The notes under the pieces: generated by a model | Told to the model about the DNA's origin: nothing | The model's input: the letters and a program-made list of their open reading frames with translations, nothing else | The model's database searches: none | Assembly (NCBI GenBank): GCA_009773155.1 | Contig: WOVA01000026.1 | Location: 1 to 34,233, forward strand | Origin: Elusimicrobiota bacterium | GTDB lineage: Bacteria; Elusimicrobiota; Elusimicrobia; Elusimicrobiales; UBA9959 | DNA length: 34,233 nucleotides | Reading direction: 5' to 3' | Part shown: one piece after another, positions 6,992 to 16,159 of the stretch | How positions within the stretch are numbered: position 1 is the first letter of the stretch | Layout of the letters: each line of letters starts with the position of its first letter | Made by a program: the position numbers and the translations under genes

Positions 6992-8077
6992 ATGCTCTAT
7001 TACCTCCACGAATTCCGCGACTTCTTCAGCCCGCTCAACGTCTTCCAGTACATCACCTTCCGCGCCGGCGGAGCGGTGATAACATCGTTCCTGCTGAGCC
7101 TCATCTTCGGGCCCTGGCTCATAAACAAACTGCGCTCCTACAAGATAGCCCAGGTGCAGCGCACCGACGGCCCGCAGACGCATCTGGCCAAGCAGGGCAC
7201 CACCACGATGGGCGGTCTGCTGATCTTCGTGACCATGATGTCCGGCACCCTGCTCTGGGCCCGCCCCGACAACCGCTTCATCCTGCTGCTCGCCTTCGTC
7301 ACCGTCGTGCTGGCCTTCGCGGGCTGGATGGACGATTACAAGAAGTTGGTGCGCAAGGACCCGCGCGGCGCCTCCTCGGCCTTCAAGTTCTCGCTGCAGA
7401 TGTTCGCGGCAACGGCGGCGGCGGTATACCTGGCGGTCAGCCCACCCAACCCTCAGTTCGCCGACCACCTGCTGGTACCGTATACCAAGGGCCTGACGCT
7501 GGACCTGGGGCTCTTCTACGCGGCGCTGGTAATGCTGATCATAATCGGCTCCTCCAACGCGGTGAATCTGACCGACGGCCTGGACGGCCTCGCGGCCGGC
7601 ACGCTGGTCTTCGCCGCGCTGACCTTCGCCGTCATCGCCTACGCCGCGGGCAATGTAAAGATCGCCTCCTACCTGAAGATAATCTACGTCGAAGGCGCGG
7701 GCGAGATCACCGTGTTCCTGGCCGCGATGATCGGCGCCTGCCTGGGCTTCCTCTGGTACAACGCGCACCCGGCCGAAGTGTTCATGGGCGACACCAGTTC
7801 GCTGTTCCTGGGCGGCGCGATAGGCGTCTCCGCCATAGCCGTGAAGCAGGAACTGCTGCTGCCCGTGGCGGGCGGCATCTTCCTGGCCGAGACGCTCTCG
7901 GTAATACTTCAGATGGGCTCCTACAAGCTGCGCAACAAAAAGCGCGTCTTCCTGATGGCCCCGCTGCATCATCACTTCGAACTCAAAGGCGCGGCTGAAT
8001 CCAAGGTGACGGTGCGCTTCTGGATAGCCGGCATCATGCTGATGCTCATCGCCCTCTCATCCCTCAAGATAAGGTAG
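6992..8077 (+). CDS. mraY: Phospho-N-acetylmuramoyl-pentapeptide-transferase MraY
   Basis: A 361-residue polytopic inner-membrane enzyme that transfers phospho-MurNAc-pentapeptide to undecaprenyl phosphate, forming lipid I. About ten hydrophobic segments are visible. Family signatures appear in order: QRTDGPQTHLAKQGTTTMGG near the N-terminus, the acidic WMDDYKKLVRKD loop, SSNAVNLTDGLDGLAAG, HPAEVFMGDTSSLFLGG, and the HHHFELKG motif near the C-terminus. All the Asp and His residues expected for Mg2+ binding and catalysis are present. murD would normally follow it in a dcw cluster. Here cydAB and an accessory block intervene. Confidence 0.97.
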   Translation: MLYYLHEFRDFFSPLNVFQYITFRAGGAVITSFLLSLIFGPWLINKLRSYKIAQVQRTDGPQTHLAKQGTTTMGGLLIFVTMMSGTLLWARPDNRFILLLAFVTVVLAFAGWMDDYKKLVRKDPRGASSAFKFSLQMFAATAAAVYLAVSPPNPQFADHLLVPYTKGLTLDLGLFYAALVMLIIIGSSNAVNLTDGLDGLAAGTLVFAALTFAVIAYAAGNVKIASYLKIIYVEGAGEITVFLAAMIGACLGFLWYNAHPAEVFMGDTSSLFLGGAIGVSAIAVKQELLLPVAGGIFLAETLSVILQMGSYKLRNKKRVFLMAPLHHHFELKGAAESKVTVRFWIAGIMLMLIALSSLKIR

Positions 8078-8081
8078 GCAT

Positions 8082-9407
8082 ATGGACGCTCTTCTCTTAA
8101 GCAGGCTTCAGTTCGCGGTCACCGCCGGCTTTCATTTCCTCTTCGTCCCCCTGACGATAGGACTGGCCCTGCTCATCGCCGTCATGGAGACGCTCGCCTT
8201 CTTCAAAAAGGACGAGCTCTACCTGGACATGGCTAAATTCTGGGGCAAGCTCTTCCTGATAAACTTCGCCGTCGGCGTGGTTACGGGCATAACGCTGGAG
8301 TTCCAGTTCGGCATGAACTGGGCGGCCTACTCGGTCTTCGTCGGCGACGTCTTCGGCGCGCCGCTGGCCATAGAGGCGACCACCTCCTTCTTCCTGGAGT
8401 CCACGTTCATCGGCGTCTGGATGTTCGGCTGGAAGCGCGTCTCGCGCGGGCTGCACCTGCTTTCCATCTGGCTGGTCGCGATAGGGACCAACCTCTCGGC
8501 CCTCTGGATCATACTGGCCAACGGCTGGATGCAGAACCCCGTCGGCTACGCCGTGCGCAACGGACGCGCGGAACTGACCGACTTCGCGGCGCTGACGCTC
8601 AACCCCTACGGCTGGACGATGTTCTTCCACACCGTGCTGGCGGCCTGGACGGTGGCCGCCTTCTTCGTCATGGGCGTCTCCGCCTGGCATCTGCTCAGGA
8701 ACAACAGGCCGGATTTCTTCGGCCGCTCTTTCCGCCTGGGGGCCTTCATGGCGCTGGCCTCCTCGCTGGGCGTGCTGGGCGCCGGCGATTTCAACGGGAT
8801 GATGACGGCGAAACTGCAGCCAGCCAAGTTCGCGGCGATGGAGGGGGTCTGGGAAACGGAGAAAGGAGTGCCCTACAATCTACTGGTAGTGCCCGACCCG
8901 GCCAATGAGCGCAACCGCGTTGAAGCGCTGGGCATACCCAAACTTCTCAGCTTCATGGCCTTCAAGGACGCGGACGCCGAGATAAAGGGCCTCAAGGATT
9001 TCCATCCCGACGACCGTCCCCCGTTCTGGCCGGTCTTCCTGAGCTTCAAACTTATGGTGGCGCTGGGCATGTTCTTCATCGCTTTCTCGGCCGCCGCCTC
9101 CTGGCTTTCGTTAAGGGGAACGGTTCAGCGCTACCCTCTTTTCCTGAAGGCGGCGCTGGCCGCGATACCGCTGCCTTACCTCGCCAATCAGCTCGGCTGG
9201 ATAGTGACCGAGGTGGGGCGCCAGCCGTGGATAGTGTACGGCCTGATGCGCACTTCCGAGGGACTGTCCCAGAATGTGGGAGCGGGGCAGGTCGCTTTCT
9301 CCCTCGTCTCCCTGGGGCTGGTATACGCGGCCCTGGGGGCGCTGGGGATATTCCTTACGGTAAAATACGCGGCCGCCGGGCCCGCGGCGCCGGCGGGGAG
9401 GGCGTGA
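8082..9407 (+). CDS. cydA: Cytochrome bd ubiquinol oxidase subunit I CydA
   Basis: A 441-residue membrane subunit carrying the haems of a bd-type quinol oxidase, which reduces O2 to water without pumping protons. Visible features are His18 (haem ligand, GFHFLFVPLTIG), the Glu pair at 98 and 106 near the b595/d site, His183 in FFHTVLAAW, the Q-loop sequence KLQPAKFAAMEG (244-255), Met325 in KLMVALG, and GRQPW at 379-383. The Q-loop is the short form. It begins 4 bp after mraY with AAGGTAGG as Shine-Dalgarno, so it appears co-transcribed with the wall genes. The stop overlaps the cydB start (TGATG). Confidence 0.95.
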   Translation: MDALLLSRLQFAVTAGFHFLFVPLTIGLALLIAVMETLAFFKKDELYLDMAKFWGKLFLINFAVGVVTGITLEFQFGMNWAAYSVFVGDVFGAPLAIEATTSFFLESTFIGVWMFGWKRVSRGLHLLSIWLVAIGTNLSALWIILANGWMQNPVGYAVRNGRAELTDFAALTLNPYGWTMFFHTVLAAWTVAAFFVMGVSAWHLLRNNRPDFFGRSFRLGAFMALASSLGVLGAGDFNGMMTAKLQPAKFAAMEGVWETEKGVPYNLLVVPDPANERNRVEALGIPKLLSFMAFKDADAEIKGLKDFHPDDRPPFWPVFLSFKLMVALGMFFIAFSAAASWLSLRGTVQRYPLFLKAALAAIPLPYLANQLGWIVTEVGRQPWIVYGLMRTSEGLSQNVGAGQVAFSLVSLGLVYAALGALGIFLTVKYAAAGPAAPAGRA

Positions 9408-10432
9408 TGGACCTGAACACTTTCTGGTTCCTGGTGTGGGGGCTGCTCTGGGCGGTATACCTGGCGCTCGACGGTTTCGACTTCGGCGCCTGCATGGCGC
9501 ATAATTTCATAGCCCGCACGCCCGACGAGCGGCGCGTGGTCATAAACACCATAGGCCCGGTCTGGGACGGCAACGAGGTATGGCTCGTTACCGCAGGCGG
9601 CGTCACCTTCGCGGCCTTCCCGCCGGTATACGCCTCGCTTTTCAGCGGCCTCTACACCGCGATGTTCCTGCTGCTGCTCTCGCTGATCTTCCGCGGCGTG
9701 TCCTTCGAGTTCAGGGGCAAGGTCGAAGGAGAGCGCTGGATGCGCTTCTGGGACTTCTCGATAGCCGTCGGAGGTTTTCTGCCGGCGCTGCTGCTGGGCG
9801 TCTTATTCGGCAATCTCTTCCGCGGCTTCCCGCTGGAAGGGGGTACTATAATGTACGGCTTCTTAGACCTGCTCAATCCTTACGCCCTGCTGACCGCGGT
9901 ATTCTTCATGGTGATCTTCCTGCACCACGGCCTGCTCTGGCTGGCGCTGCGCGCGGGCGGTCCGCTGGCCGACAGGGCCGCCGCGGCCGCGGGCCGGGCC
10001 TGGTATCTGGTCGCCGTCCTGCTGCTGGCCTTCCTGGCCGCCTCGCAGGCCGCCACTCAGCTGTTCGAGAACTACGCGTCCAGACCGCTGCTTTATCTGC
10101 TGCCGCTGGCCGCCGCGGCCGGCCTGATAAGGTCCAGGGCCGGCTTCTCCGGTTCGCCGCTCGGGGCCTTCGTCGGCTCCCTCGTCTTCATACTGGCCCT
10201 GGTCTTCACCGGCCTGGCCGGCATGTACCCGGACCTGATACCGGCGCTAGGCCTGCGCGGAGCGGGCCTTACCGCCTATAACTCCGCCTCGGGGGCTTAT
10301 ACGCTGAAAGTGATGACCGCCGTGGTAGGAATAGTAATGCCGGCGGTGATAGCCTACCAGTTCTGGGTATACAAGGTGTTCAGCCCCAAACTGACGACGG
10401 AAAACCTCAAGGACCTGGGGCACTACTACTGA
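9407..10432 (+). CDS. cydB: Cytochrome bd ubiquinol oxidase subunit II CydB
   Basis: A 341-residue polytopic subunit that pairs with CydA. Typical signatures are ALDGFDFGACM near the N-terminus, IGPVWDGNEVWLVTAGGV (about residues 48-65) and PYALLTAVFFMVIFLHHGLLWL mid-protein, with about eight membrane segments. The ATG at 9407 is chosen because it overlaps the cydA stop and gives the standard MDLNTFWFLVWGLLW start. The frame is open further upstream inside cydA. No cydX-like small ORF and no cydC/cydD assembly genes follow. The next gene is convergent, and no clear terminator is visible in the 24-bp gap. Confidence 0.94.
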   Translation: MDLNTFWFLVWGLLWAVYLALDGFDFGACMAHNFIARTPDERRVVINTIGPVWDGNEVWLVTAGGVTFAAFPPVYASLFSGLYTAMFLLLLSLIFRGVSFEFRGKVEGERWMRFWDFSIAVGGFLPALLLGVLFGNLFRGFPLEGGTIMYGFLDLLNPYALLTAVFFMVIFLHHGLLWLALRAGGPLADRAAAAAGRAWYLVAVLLLAFLAASQAATQLFENYASRPLLYLLPLAAAAGLIRSRAGFSGSPLGAFVGSLVFILALVFTGLAGMYPDLIPALGLRGAGLTAYNSASGAYTLKVMTAVVGIVMPAVIAYQFWVYKVFSPKLTTENLKDLGHYY

Positions 10433-10456
10433 TATAATGAATATCTCCGGTGACGG

Positions 10457-13372
10457 TCAGGAAATCAGCTTCAGCAGCGATTCCAGCGCCGGCTTGAAGC
10501 CCTTCAGGATCTCCACCGCCGGTTTGGGAATGGATAAATGCACTCCTTCCTGGTCCTCGGATATCTTCATTTTTAAGCCGCCTGCGGCCGCCGTCCGCTC
10601 GCCTGGAAGCTGAAGCAGCCCCGAGACCGCCGAAACCACCGGACCCAGGTCAAAGTCAATGGAGGGAGAGCCCCCGCTTTCTCCCGCCGGGCCGCTCTGG
10701 CAGACTTTTGCGGTTGTGTCCGAAACGGCTTCTTCGGGCGGGATTTTCCCCGTTCCGGCCTCTTCCCGCGCTTGCGGCGCAGGCGCTTGGGGCACAATCA
10801 TTTTCATCTTGTCCATGAAAGAAGCGGTTTGAAGGGCGTTAAAGCGGATTTCGTTTTCTCCCTTGTCAAAGAGCCCGGAAAACAGGGCTTTTTTCTGCGC
10901 CACAAGATTAAAAATCCTTTCCTCTATTGATTCGGAAGAGATGAAATTTATCGCCTGGACCGATTTCTTCTGCCCCATGCGGTAAACCCGGCCTATGCGC
11001 TGTTCCATAACAGCCGGGTTCCAGGGGATTTCCAGGTTGATCACGCAGTTGGCGGCATGCTGGAGGTTAAGCCCCTGCCCTCCCGCGTCGGTTGAGAAAA
11101 ACACCCTTGTTTGCGGGTCATCAAGGAACCGTTTCACCTCGGTTTCCCTTCTCCTGAGGGGAAGCGCTCCGCAGAAAACCACCGACCGGCTGTTTGAGGA
11201 TTCAAGGATTTCCCTTATATAAATATCCGCCAGGCGGATCATCCTTTCCCACTGGCTGAACACCACGATTTTCTGCCCGGGATCCTCAAGGAGGTCGGCG
11301 GCCACTTTCTGGAATTCCTCCAGCTTGGGCGAGCCGGTTTTCTTCTTAAATTCCGCCGAAGCGCGCCTCGCGGTGAGCGCCTCGGTTTCTACGGACTTCC
11401 AGTCATACTGCCCGTAAGCGTTGGAAACTATCCTCATGCAGGCAAGCAGCGTCATGAGGCGCTGGATGTCCTCTTTTGTTATCCGCTTCAGTTTTTCCCA
11501 CCTCGCTATCACCCGCCTGACCTGATTGGCAAGCGCGTCATGTTCCTGGCGCTGGGCCTGCGTAAGGTCCGTCCAGAAATTATTGTCTGTCCGTTTGGGA
11601 AGCTGGGAAAGCACGGCCTCGCGCGTGCGCCTGATAAAAAACCCGTCCATGCGCCGGCGCAGGTGGTCAAGATTCGTGTAGCCGGAGATCCGGTCATCCG
11701 CGTCAAACCGGGCGTAGGTGGGAACAAGTTTCCAGGGAGCGCCCAGCGCCCTGGGGTGAAGAAATTCCGCTATGGACTGGAATTCGGGCAGTTTGTTCTG
11801 GATTGGAGTGCCGGTCAGGACCAGGCGGAAAGGGCTTTCCAGCCGTTTTATCGTCTTCGCCACTTTTGTCTCCCAGTTTTTTATTCTCTGCGCTTCATCC
11901 AGGATGACCAGACCGGAGCTTAGGTCCGCGATGGCGTCCAGGTCGCGGTAAAGAAGCTCATAATTCAGGATGAAAAAAAAGTCCTTTGACGTTTTGTAAA
12001 GTTCCGCCCGTTCCCTTGCCCCGCCCGAAACAACGGCGGCTGAAGCCGCCGATATTTTCCCGATTTCGTTCCTCCACTGGAATTTAAGCGAGGCGGGGCA
12101 GAAGATGACGGCTCTGTGCACGGCTCCCAGTTCTTTAAGAAGCAGGGCCGTTCCTATCGCCTGCGCCGTTTTGCCGAGGCCCATGTCGTCGCCGATGAAA
12201 GCGCGGCGTTTTTTGGCGGCAAACAGGATCCCTTCCACCTGGTAGGGATGAAGGCGGATTTTAAGCCCGCCCACGGAATTATTCCATTGCGAATGGCGGG
12301 CCGGGTGTTGGGCAATCCCGGAAATGCGTTTTTCCCAGTTAAACGCCTCCGCCTCCCCGTCCAGCCCGGCCCAGACCAGCGGATCCACTTCAATTTTCCC
12401 TTTATTGCCCAGGGCGGATGAAACACGGCTTAAAAGCGCCTTAAAATGCTTAAGCTGCGCTTCAGGGTCCCTTCCGTCAGCCAGGAACCAGCCCTGGCTG
12501 TCCGCCGCTGCCGGCAACAGCCTCTCCGCCGTCAATCCGAGGCCGGGGGGAACGTAAAACCTGATATTTTCCGCGTTCCCATAAATTTTTTCATGCGATT
12601 CCCTTGGACGGAAATAAACAGCCACGCTTTTATCCGCAAGCGCCGCCTGGATCAGCCTGCGGTTTCTCTCCCTGTTATTGAAATGCCTTTTTACGATTTC
12701 AATGTGTTTGCACGTTCCAAGCTCATTGGTCCGGTAATCCAGGCAATTACAGGAAGCATGCTTCCATTGCGCGTCCCTTACCGTCACCTTGTAAGACTCG
12801 CGCGTTTTCAGTTCGGGATTGCCGGATGAAACTTCGTATGCGCCAAGCGGGAAATTGCCTGGTTTCCCTATTATTTTCAGCCCCTGCTCCCCGCAGCGGA
12901 CGACCCGGTCGTTTATTTCTATCGCCGCCAGTTCCCGGATGTAACGGCTCCTTTCCTCCCCGCCGGTTGCCGGCGGAACGGCTTCATCCGGAAGGCCGCC
13001 GAGTTTCGGCTCGTCCCCCGTTTCCTGCTGCTGCCAGGCAAGGAGAACGGCAACCGCATGTTTGCAGAGAGGCTCAAAGGTATACGGGCAGGTGCATTCC
13101 GAAACCGGCATTCCCCATTTATCAAATGCAATCCGCACGCGGTAGGGTTCCCGCATTGAGCCTTCAACCATGGCTTCCATGCGGTTCCCGGGGAAGGTTT
13201 CAAGCGCAGACACGCGGCCTTTCCGGTAGTAATCGCGCCCTCTGTAAATAATGCGGGAAGAAACCCAGGAATGGAGATTGTTTTCCACGCAGAAAGGGTT
13301 TATTTCACGGCCCGCGGTTTTGGCGGGAGCCGGGGGCGAAGCGATTTTAGCCGACAAACAAGCGGTATTCAT
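10457..13372 (-). CDS. SWIM-domain SNF2-family DNA helicase/translocase
   Basis: A 971-residue superfamily 2 ATPase. Two SWIM zinc fingers precede the motor: C93-x-C95 ... C103-x-H105 and C208-x-C210 ... C221-x-H223. The SNF2 core follows, with motif I DDMGLGKT (395-402), motif II DEAQ (492-495), LVLTGTPIQN, then the helicase C lobe with FSTDAGGQGLNLQ and QRIGRVYRMGQ. A ~120-residue C-terminal tail has no recognised domain. SNF2 translocases remodel protein-DNA complexes, and SWIM-SNF2 proteins occur in bacteria, some in defence loci. The start has AGGAGA about 10 nt upstream. It is convergent with cydB and divergent from the MNT gene, and mixes ATC, ATT and ATA for Ile. Its biological role is unknown. 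Confidence 0.9.
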   Translation of the reverse strand: MNTACLSAKIASPPAPAKTAGREINPFCVENNLHSWVSSRIIYRGRDYYRKGRVSALETFPGNRMEAMVEGSMREPYRVRIAFDKWGMPVSECTCPYTFEPLCKHAVAVLLAWQQQETGDEPKLGGLPDEAVPPATGGEERSRYIRELAAIEINDRVVRCGEQGLKIIGKPGNFPLGAYEVSSGNPELKTRESYKVTVRDAQWKHASCNCLDYRTNELGTCKHIEIVKRHFNNRERNRRLIQAALADKSVAVYFRPRESHEKIYGNAENIRFYVPPGLGLTAERLLPAAADSQGWFLADGRDPEAQLKHFKALLSRVSSALGNKGKIEVDPLVWAGLDGEAEAFNWEKRISGIAQHPARHSQWNNSVGGLKIRLHPYQVEGILFAAKKRRAFIGDDMGLGKTAQAIGTALLLKELGAVHRAVIFCPASLKFQWRNEIGKISAASAAVVSGGARERAELYKTSKDFFFILNYELLYRDLDAIADLSSGLVILDEAQRIKNWETKVAKTIKRLESPFRLVLTGTPIQNKLPEFQSIAEFLHPRALGAPWKLVPTYARFDADDRISGYTNLDHLRRRMDGFFIRRTREAVLSQLPKRTDNNFWTDLTQAQRQEHDALANQVRRVIARWEKLKRITKEDIQRLMTLLACMRIVSNAYGQYDWKSVETEALTARRASAEFKKKTGSPKLEEFQKVAADLLEDPGQKIVVFSQWERMIRLADIYIREILESSNSRSVVFCGALPLRRRETEVKRFLDDPQTRVFFSTDAGGQGLNLQHAANCVINLEIPWNPAVMEQRIGRVYRMGQKKSVQAINFISSESIEERIFNLVAQKKALFSGLFDKGENEIRFNALQTASFMDKMKMIVPQAPAPQAREEAGTGKIPPEEAVSDTTAKVCQSGPAGESGGSPSIDFDLGPVVSAVSGLLQLPGERTAAAGGLKMKISEDQEGVHLSIPKPAVEILKGFKPALESLLKLIS

Positions 13373-13523
13373 ATTTTATTTTTCTCCTGGCCTGGTATTC
13401 GCCTTAACCCTTGCAGGTCATTTTACCATATTAGGACCTGGTCCGAATTTTTGGGAGCACTTCCCCGCAAACAGCGGCGGAATTGGGTCATTTTTACGCC
13501 GGGAACAGTTTACGGATATATAG

Positions 13524-13529
13524 TATACT
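13524..13529 (+). promoter_or_regulatory. -10 element for the MNT-HEPN pair
   Basis: TATACT lies 7 nt before the ATG at 13537, inside the AT-rich run TATATAGTATACTATG. No convincing -35 is present. Transcription would start at or next to the start codon, so the mRNA may be leaderless. Confidence 0.4.
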
Positions 13530-13536
13530 ATGCGCA

Positions 13537-13863
13537 ATGAGGCCAATGGACAATGAACGGTTGAACGGCATAACTCGCCGCCTGGTTGAGGGATATAAGC
13601 CGGAAAAAATCATTCTGTTCGGATCGTCGGCAACAGGAAACCGGGATGCCTACAGCGATATAGATCTTCTCATTGTCAAATCAACAACCGAGCCGTTTCT
13701 CCGGAGACTCAGAGAAGTGGCCCCTTTATGTCCCGATGATGCCGACGTGGATTGCTTTGTCTATACGCCGGAGGAATTGCAGATAATGCTTTCCCAGGGC
13801 AACGTTTTTATCCAATCAGCCCTGAGCACAGGAAAAGTTATTTATGAAAGACCCCGTGACTGA
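13537..13863 (+). CDS. MNT-family nucleotidyltransferase (MntA-like)
   Basis: A 108-residue minimal nucleotidyltransferase. The active-site signature is intact: G29-S30, ten residues, then D41-I-D43, plus a third acidic strand at DVDCFVY (about residues 70-76). MntA proteins paired with HepT act as antitoxins that transfer AMP from ATP to the HEPN toxin. Others of this fold have unknown targets. The start is uncertain: ATG 13537 fits a leaderless mRNA, while ATG 13546 (MDNERLN) gives an equally normal length. The frame is open to 13483, but that lies upstream of the -10. It overlaps the HEPN gene by 20 bp, so the two are coupled. Confidence 0.85.
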   Translation: MRPMDNERLNGITRRLVEGYKPEKIILFGSSATGNRDAYSDIDLLIVKSTTEPFLRRLREVAPLCPDDADVDCFVYTPEELQIMLSQGNVFIQSALSTGKVIYERPRD

Positions 13864-14245
13864 AGCGGATCGGTGGCTTAAACAATCCTTGCACAATCTG
13901 GCGATTGCCCAGGGGCATAAGGGCCGGGCAGAATATGCGGAGGCATGTTTTGTTTCCGAACAGGCTGCCCAAATGGCTTTGAAGGCCTACCTCACTTTGA
14001 AAGGCGAGCGGTTTATCTTAGCCCATTCGGTAAGAAAATTAGTGGAAAAATGCGCTGTTTTTGATCCTGCCCTGGCGGAACTAATCGAACCGGGCAAAAT
14101 CCTGGATAAGTACTATCTAACCACCCGCTATCCGGATGTTTTACCGTCCCCTGCCGTTCCATGGGAAAGCTTTACTGAAAAAGAGGCAGGCGAAGCCGTA
14201 GCCTACGCGGAGAAAATTGTACAATTAGTCCAGCGGCAATTTTGA
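13844..14245 (+). CDS. HEPN-domain protein
   Basis: A 133-residue all-helical protein of the HEPN family that pairs with MNT nucleotidyltransferases. Diagnostic parts are the N-terminal DRWLKQSLHNLAIAQ helix and the central CFVSEQAAQMALKAYL segment. R56-x4-H61 (RFILAH) matches the spacing of the R-x4-6-H HEPN ribonuclease motif, but its position next to the A-H-S-V-R-K-L segment, before the last helices, is typical of the PF05168-type branch, where RNase activity is not assured. It overlaps the MNT gene by 20 bp and has AGGAAAAG upstream. The pair may be a toxin-antitoxin module or a substrate-binding/transferase complex. Sequence alone does not decide. Confidence 0.82.
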   Translation: MKDPVTEADRWLKQSLHNLAIAQGHKGRAEYAEACFVSEQAAQMALKAYLTLKGERFILAHSVRKLVEKCAVFDPALAELIEPGKILDKYYLTTRYPDVLPSPAVPWESFTEKEAGEAVAYAEKIVQLVQRQF

Positions 14246-14300
14246 TTCCTTGTTTTTGGCCGATTGATAATAATACGGGAAGCGGCAAAAAATAACAGTC

Positions 14301-16148
14301 ATGTTCCAAATCATCTCATGGTTAAAAAATACTTTTTATTCATCCGGCTTTGAGAAACTCACGGATGCCGAACTCGTCGCCCTGGCCTTTACGGGCGACC
14401 AGTTGCCTAAAGCCTGGGCCGGGGAAGTAGTCGCCAGGGGCGGGCGTCTGGTCCCGGCCCTGTCCAGCATCCTCCTTGACGAGTGCAACTGGCACCGCGG
14501 CGACGCCGGCTGGTGGGCAGTGGTTCACGCTACGTATCTTCTGGGCGCCATCGGCGGAGAGCAGGCCGTCCCCATCCTGATCCATGTCATGCGCCTGGCC
14601 GAAGAGTGGGACAATGAATGGATCAGCCACGAGATCCCTTCCATCTTCGGCCGGCTCGGCCCGAAAGCCCTGCCCTATCTCAGGAAAGAGGCATTAAACC
14701 GGAAGGCGGACTGGTATTTCCGCACCAATGCGCTTGAGGGTATGGCGGCCGTGACGCTGCGCCACCCTGAAACGGAGCGTGAGGTGTTTACTCTGGTCGT
14801 CGCCATCGCTTCGGATGCCTCTGAGGACAACGAAACACGCGCCTGGGCCGGGCGCATCCTCCTGGATTTCGGAAAGAGGGAGCACGAACCCCTGCTCCGG
14901 TCGCTGCTTGAGTCCGGCGCAGCGCGGGAAGTTTTTAACCTGGACGACCTTCAAAGCGGCATGGAAAGCCCGGATTATCACTGTTACAACAACGCCTGGC
15001 TGGACTTCTATGATCCCGAAAACATCGCTGCGCGGCGCCGGGAGGGAGAAAGTGGCCGTCTTTCGGAAAAGGAGGCCCTTGAGCAGGCAGCCAGGGCGGG
15101 GTGGGGCACGGACCCGCTGGAGGGGGATGAAGCATCCGGGGAGCCTCAAGACGAGGTCCGCCCGCCCAAAAATGCGCAGATGATCACGGAGCGCATGTCC
15201 TTCCATGCCTCGCGGGCCATCAAGGCTAAGGGGTTGGAGACGGACGAAGAAATTAATGCATACCTGAAGAGCTGCATAGGCAAGCCGCCCCGGCCCGAGG
15301 CGCCTCAGGGCGCCTGGGAGGTCGGGCAGGACCTGATGTACGAGGCCTGGCTGGAAGAGGACCCCGGCAAGCGCGTGGAAACGGCGCACAGGGCGCTTAA
15401 AATCTGCCCCGATCTGGCCGATGCCTACAACCTTCTGGCTGAGGAAACAGCCGGGAACCTGAAGGAGGCCGGAAAGCTATACGAAAAAGCGCTGCGGGCG
15501 GGCGAGCGGCAGCTTGGGCCTGACTTCTTTGCGGAGAACGCCGGCCGTTTCTGGGGCATCGTGGAGACGCGGCCATACATGCGGGCCCGGGCGGGACTGG
15601 CGCATTGTCTGTGGCTGGAAAGAGAACGCGACGAGGCCATATCCCATTGTTACGAGATGCTCCGCCTTAATCCCCATGACAACCAGGGGGTGCGCTATGC
15701 GCTGGCGTCTTACCTGAGCCGGTTAGACCGCTGGCAGGAATTGGAGAAACTCCTGGAGCGTTCGGAGTACAAGGATGACTGCGGCCTGGAATGGCTGGTT
15801 ATGAAGGCCTTATGCGCATTCGTTGGAGAAGGAGCCTCACCGCGCGCCGGGGAACTCCTTAAGGACGCCGTCAGCCATAACGATTTCCTGGCCACCTATC
15901 TCCTTGGCGACAGGCAGATACCAAAAGACCTGCCCGATTACGTCGCCCTGGGCTCGGAAGAAGAGGCCGCTTTCTGCGCCTTCGAGGTTCTGCCCGCCTG
16001 GAAAAGGGTGTCCGGAGCCTCGAATTGGCTCAGGGACGTTCTCGGCCTGGTTGTTATGCCGAAGGCGGGCCGCAACGAGCTATGTCCGTGCGGGAGCGGC
16101 AGGAAGTTCAAGAAGTGCTGCCTTGGAAAAAATCCCGCCGACCGCTAG
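14301..16148 (+). CDS. HEAT-repeat / ST7-like TPR / SEC-C zinc-motif protein
   Basis: A 615-residue soluble protein with three parts. Residues ~20-215 are HEAT-like helical repeats ([35 protein letters not shown]). Residues ~225-345 are a charged linker. Residues ~350-575 form a TPR region resembling ST7-family proteins, with [25 protein letters not shown] (from about 421) and [16 protein letters not shown]. The C-terminus has a SEC-C zinc motif, [13 protein letters not shown] (595-607), as on SecA, where it binds Zn and partner proteins. The function is unknown; an adaptor or scaffold is plausible. Ile is mostly ATC (about 15 ATC, 3 ATA and 1 ATT by eye), unlike the dcw genes, suggesting separate origin. 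The Shine-Dalgarno is weak. Confidence 0.8.
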   Translation: MFQIISWLKNTFYSSGFEKLTDAELVALAFTGDQLPKAWAGEVVARGGRLVPALSSILLDECNWHRGDAGWWAVVHATYLLGAIGGEQAVPILIHVMRLAEEWDNEWISHEIPSIFGRLGPKALPYLRKEALNRKADWYFRTNALEGMAAVTLRHPETEREVFTLVVAIASDASEDNETRAWAGRILLDFGKREHEPLLRSLLESGAAREVFNLDDLQSGMESPDYHCYNNAWLDFYDPENIAARRREGESGRLSEKEALEQAARAGWGTDPLEGDEASGEPQDEVRPPKNAQMITERMSFHASRAIKAKGLETDEEINAYLKSCIGKPPRPEAPQGAWEVGQDLMYEAWLEEDPGKRVETAHRALKICPDLADAYNLLAEETAGNLKEAGKLYEKALRAGERQLGPDFFAENAGRFWGIVETRPYMRARAGLAHCLWLERERDEAISHCYEMLRLNPHDNQGVRYALASYLSRLDRWQELEKLLERSEYKDDCGLEWLVMKALCAFVGEGASPRAGELLKDAVSHNDFLATYLLGDRQIPKDLPDYVALGSEEEAAFCAFEVLPAWKRVSGASNWLRDVLGLVVMPKAGRNELCPCGSGRKFKKCCLGKNPADR

Positions 16149-16159
16149 CCTGCCCAAGC

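Noticed and set aside
10434-10440. TATAAT just after cydB.
   Set aside because: No -35 at proper distance and no plus-strand gene follows; the next gene is convergent.
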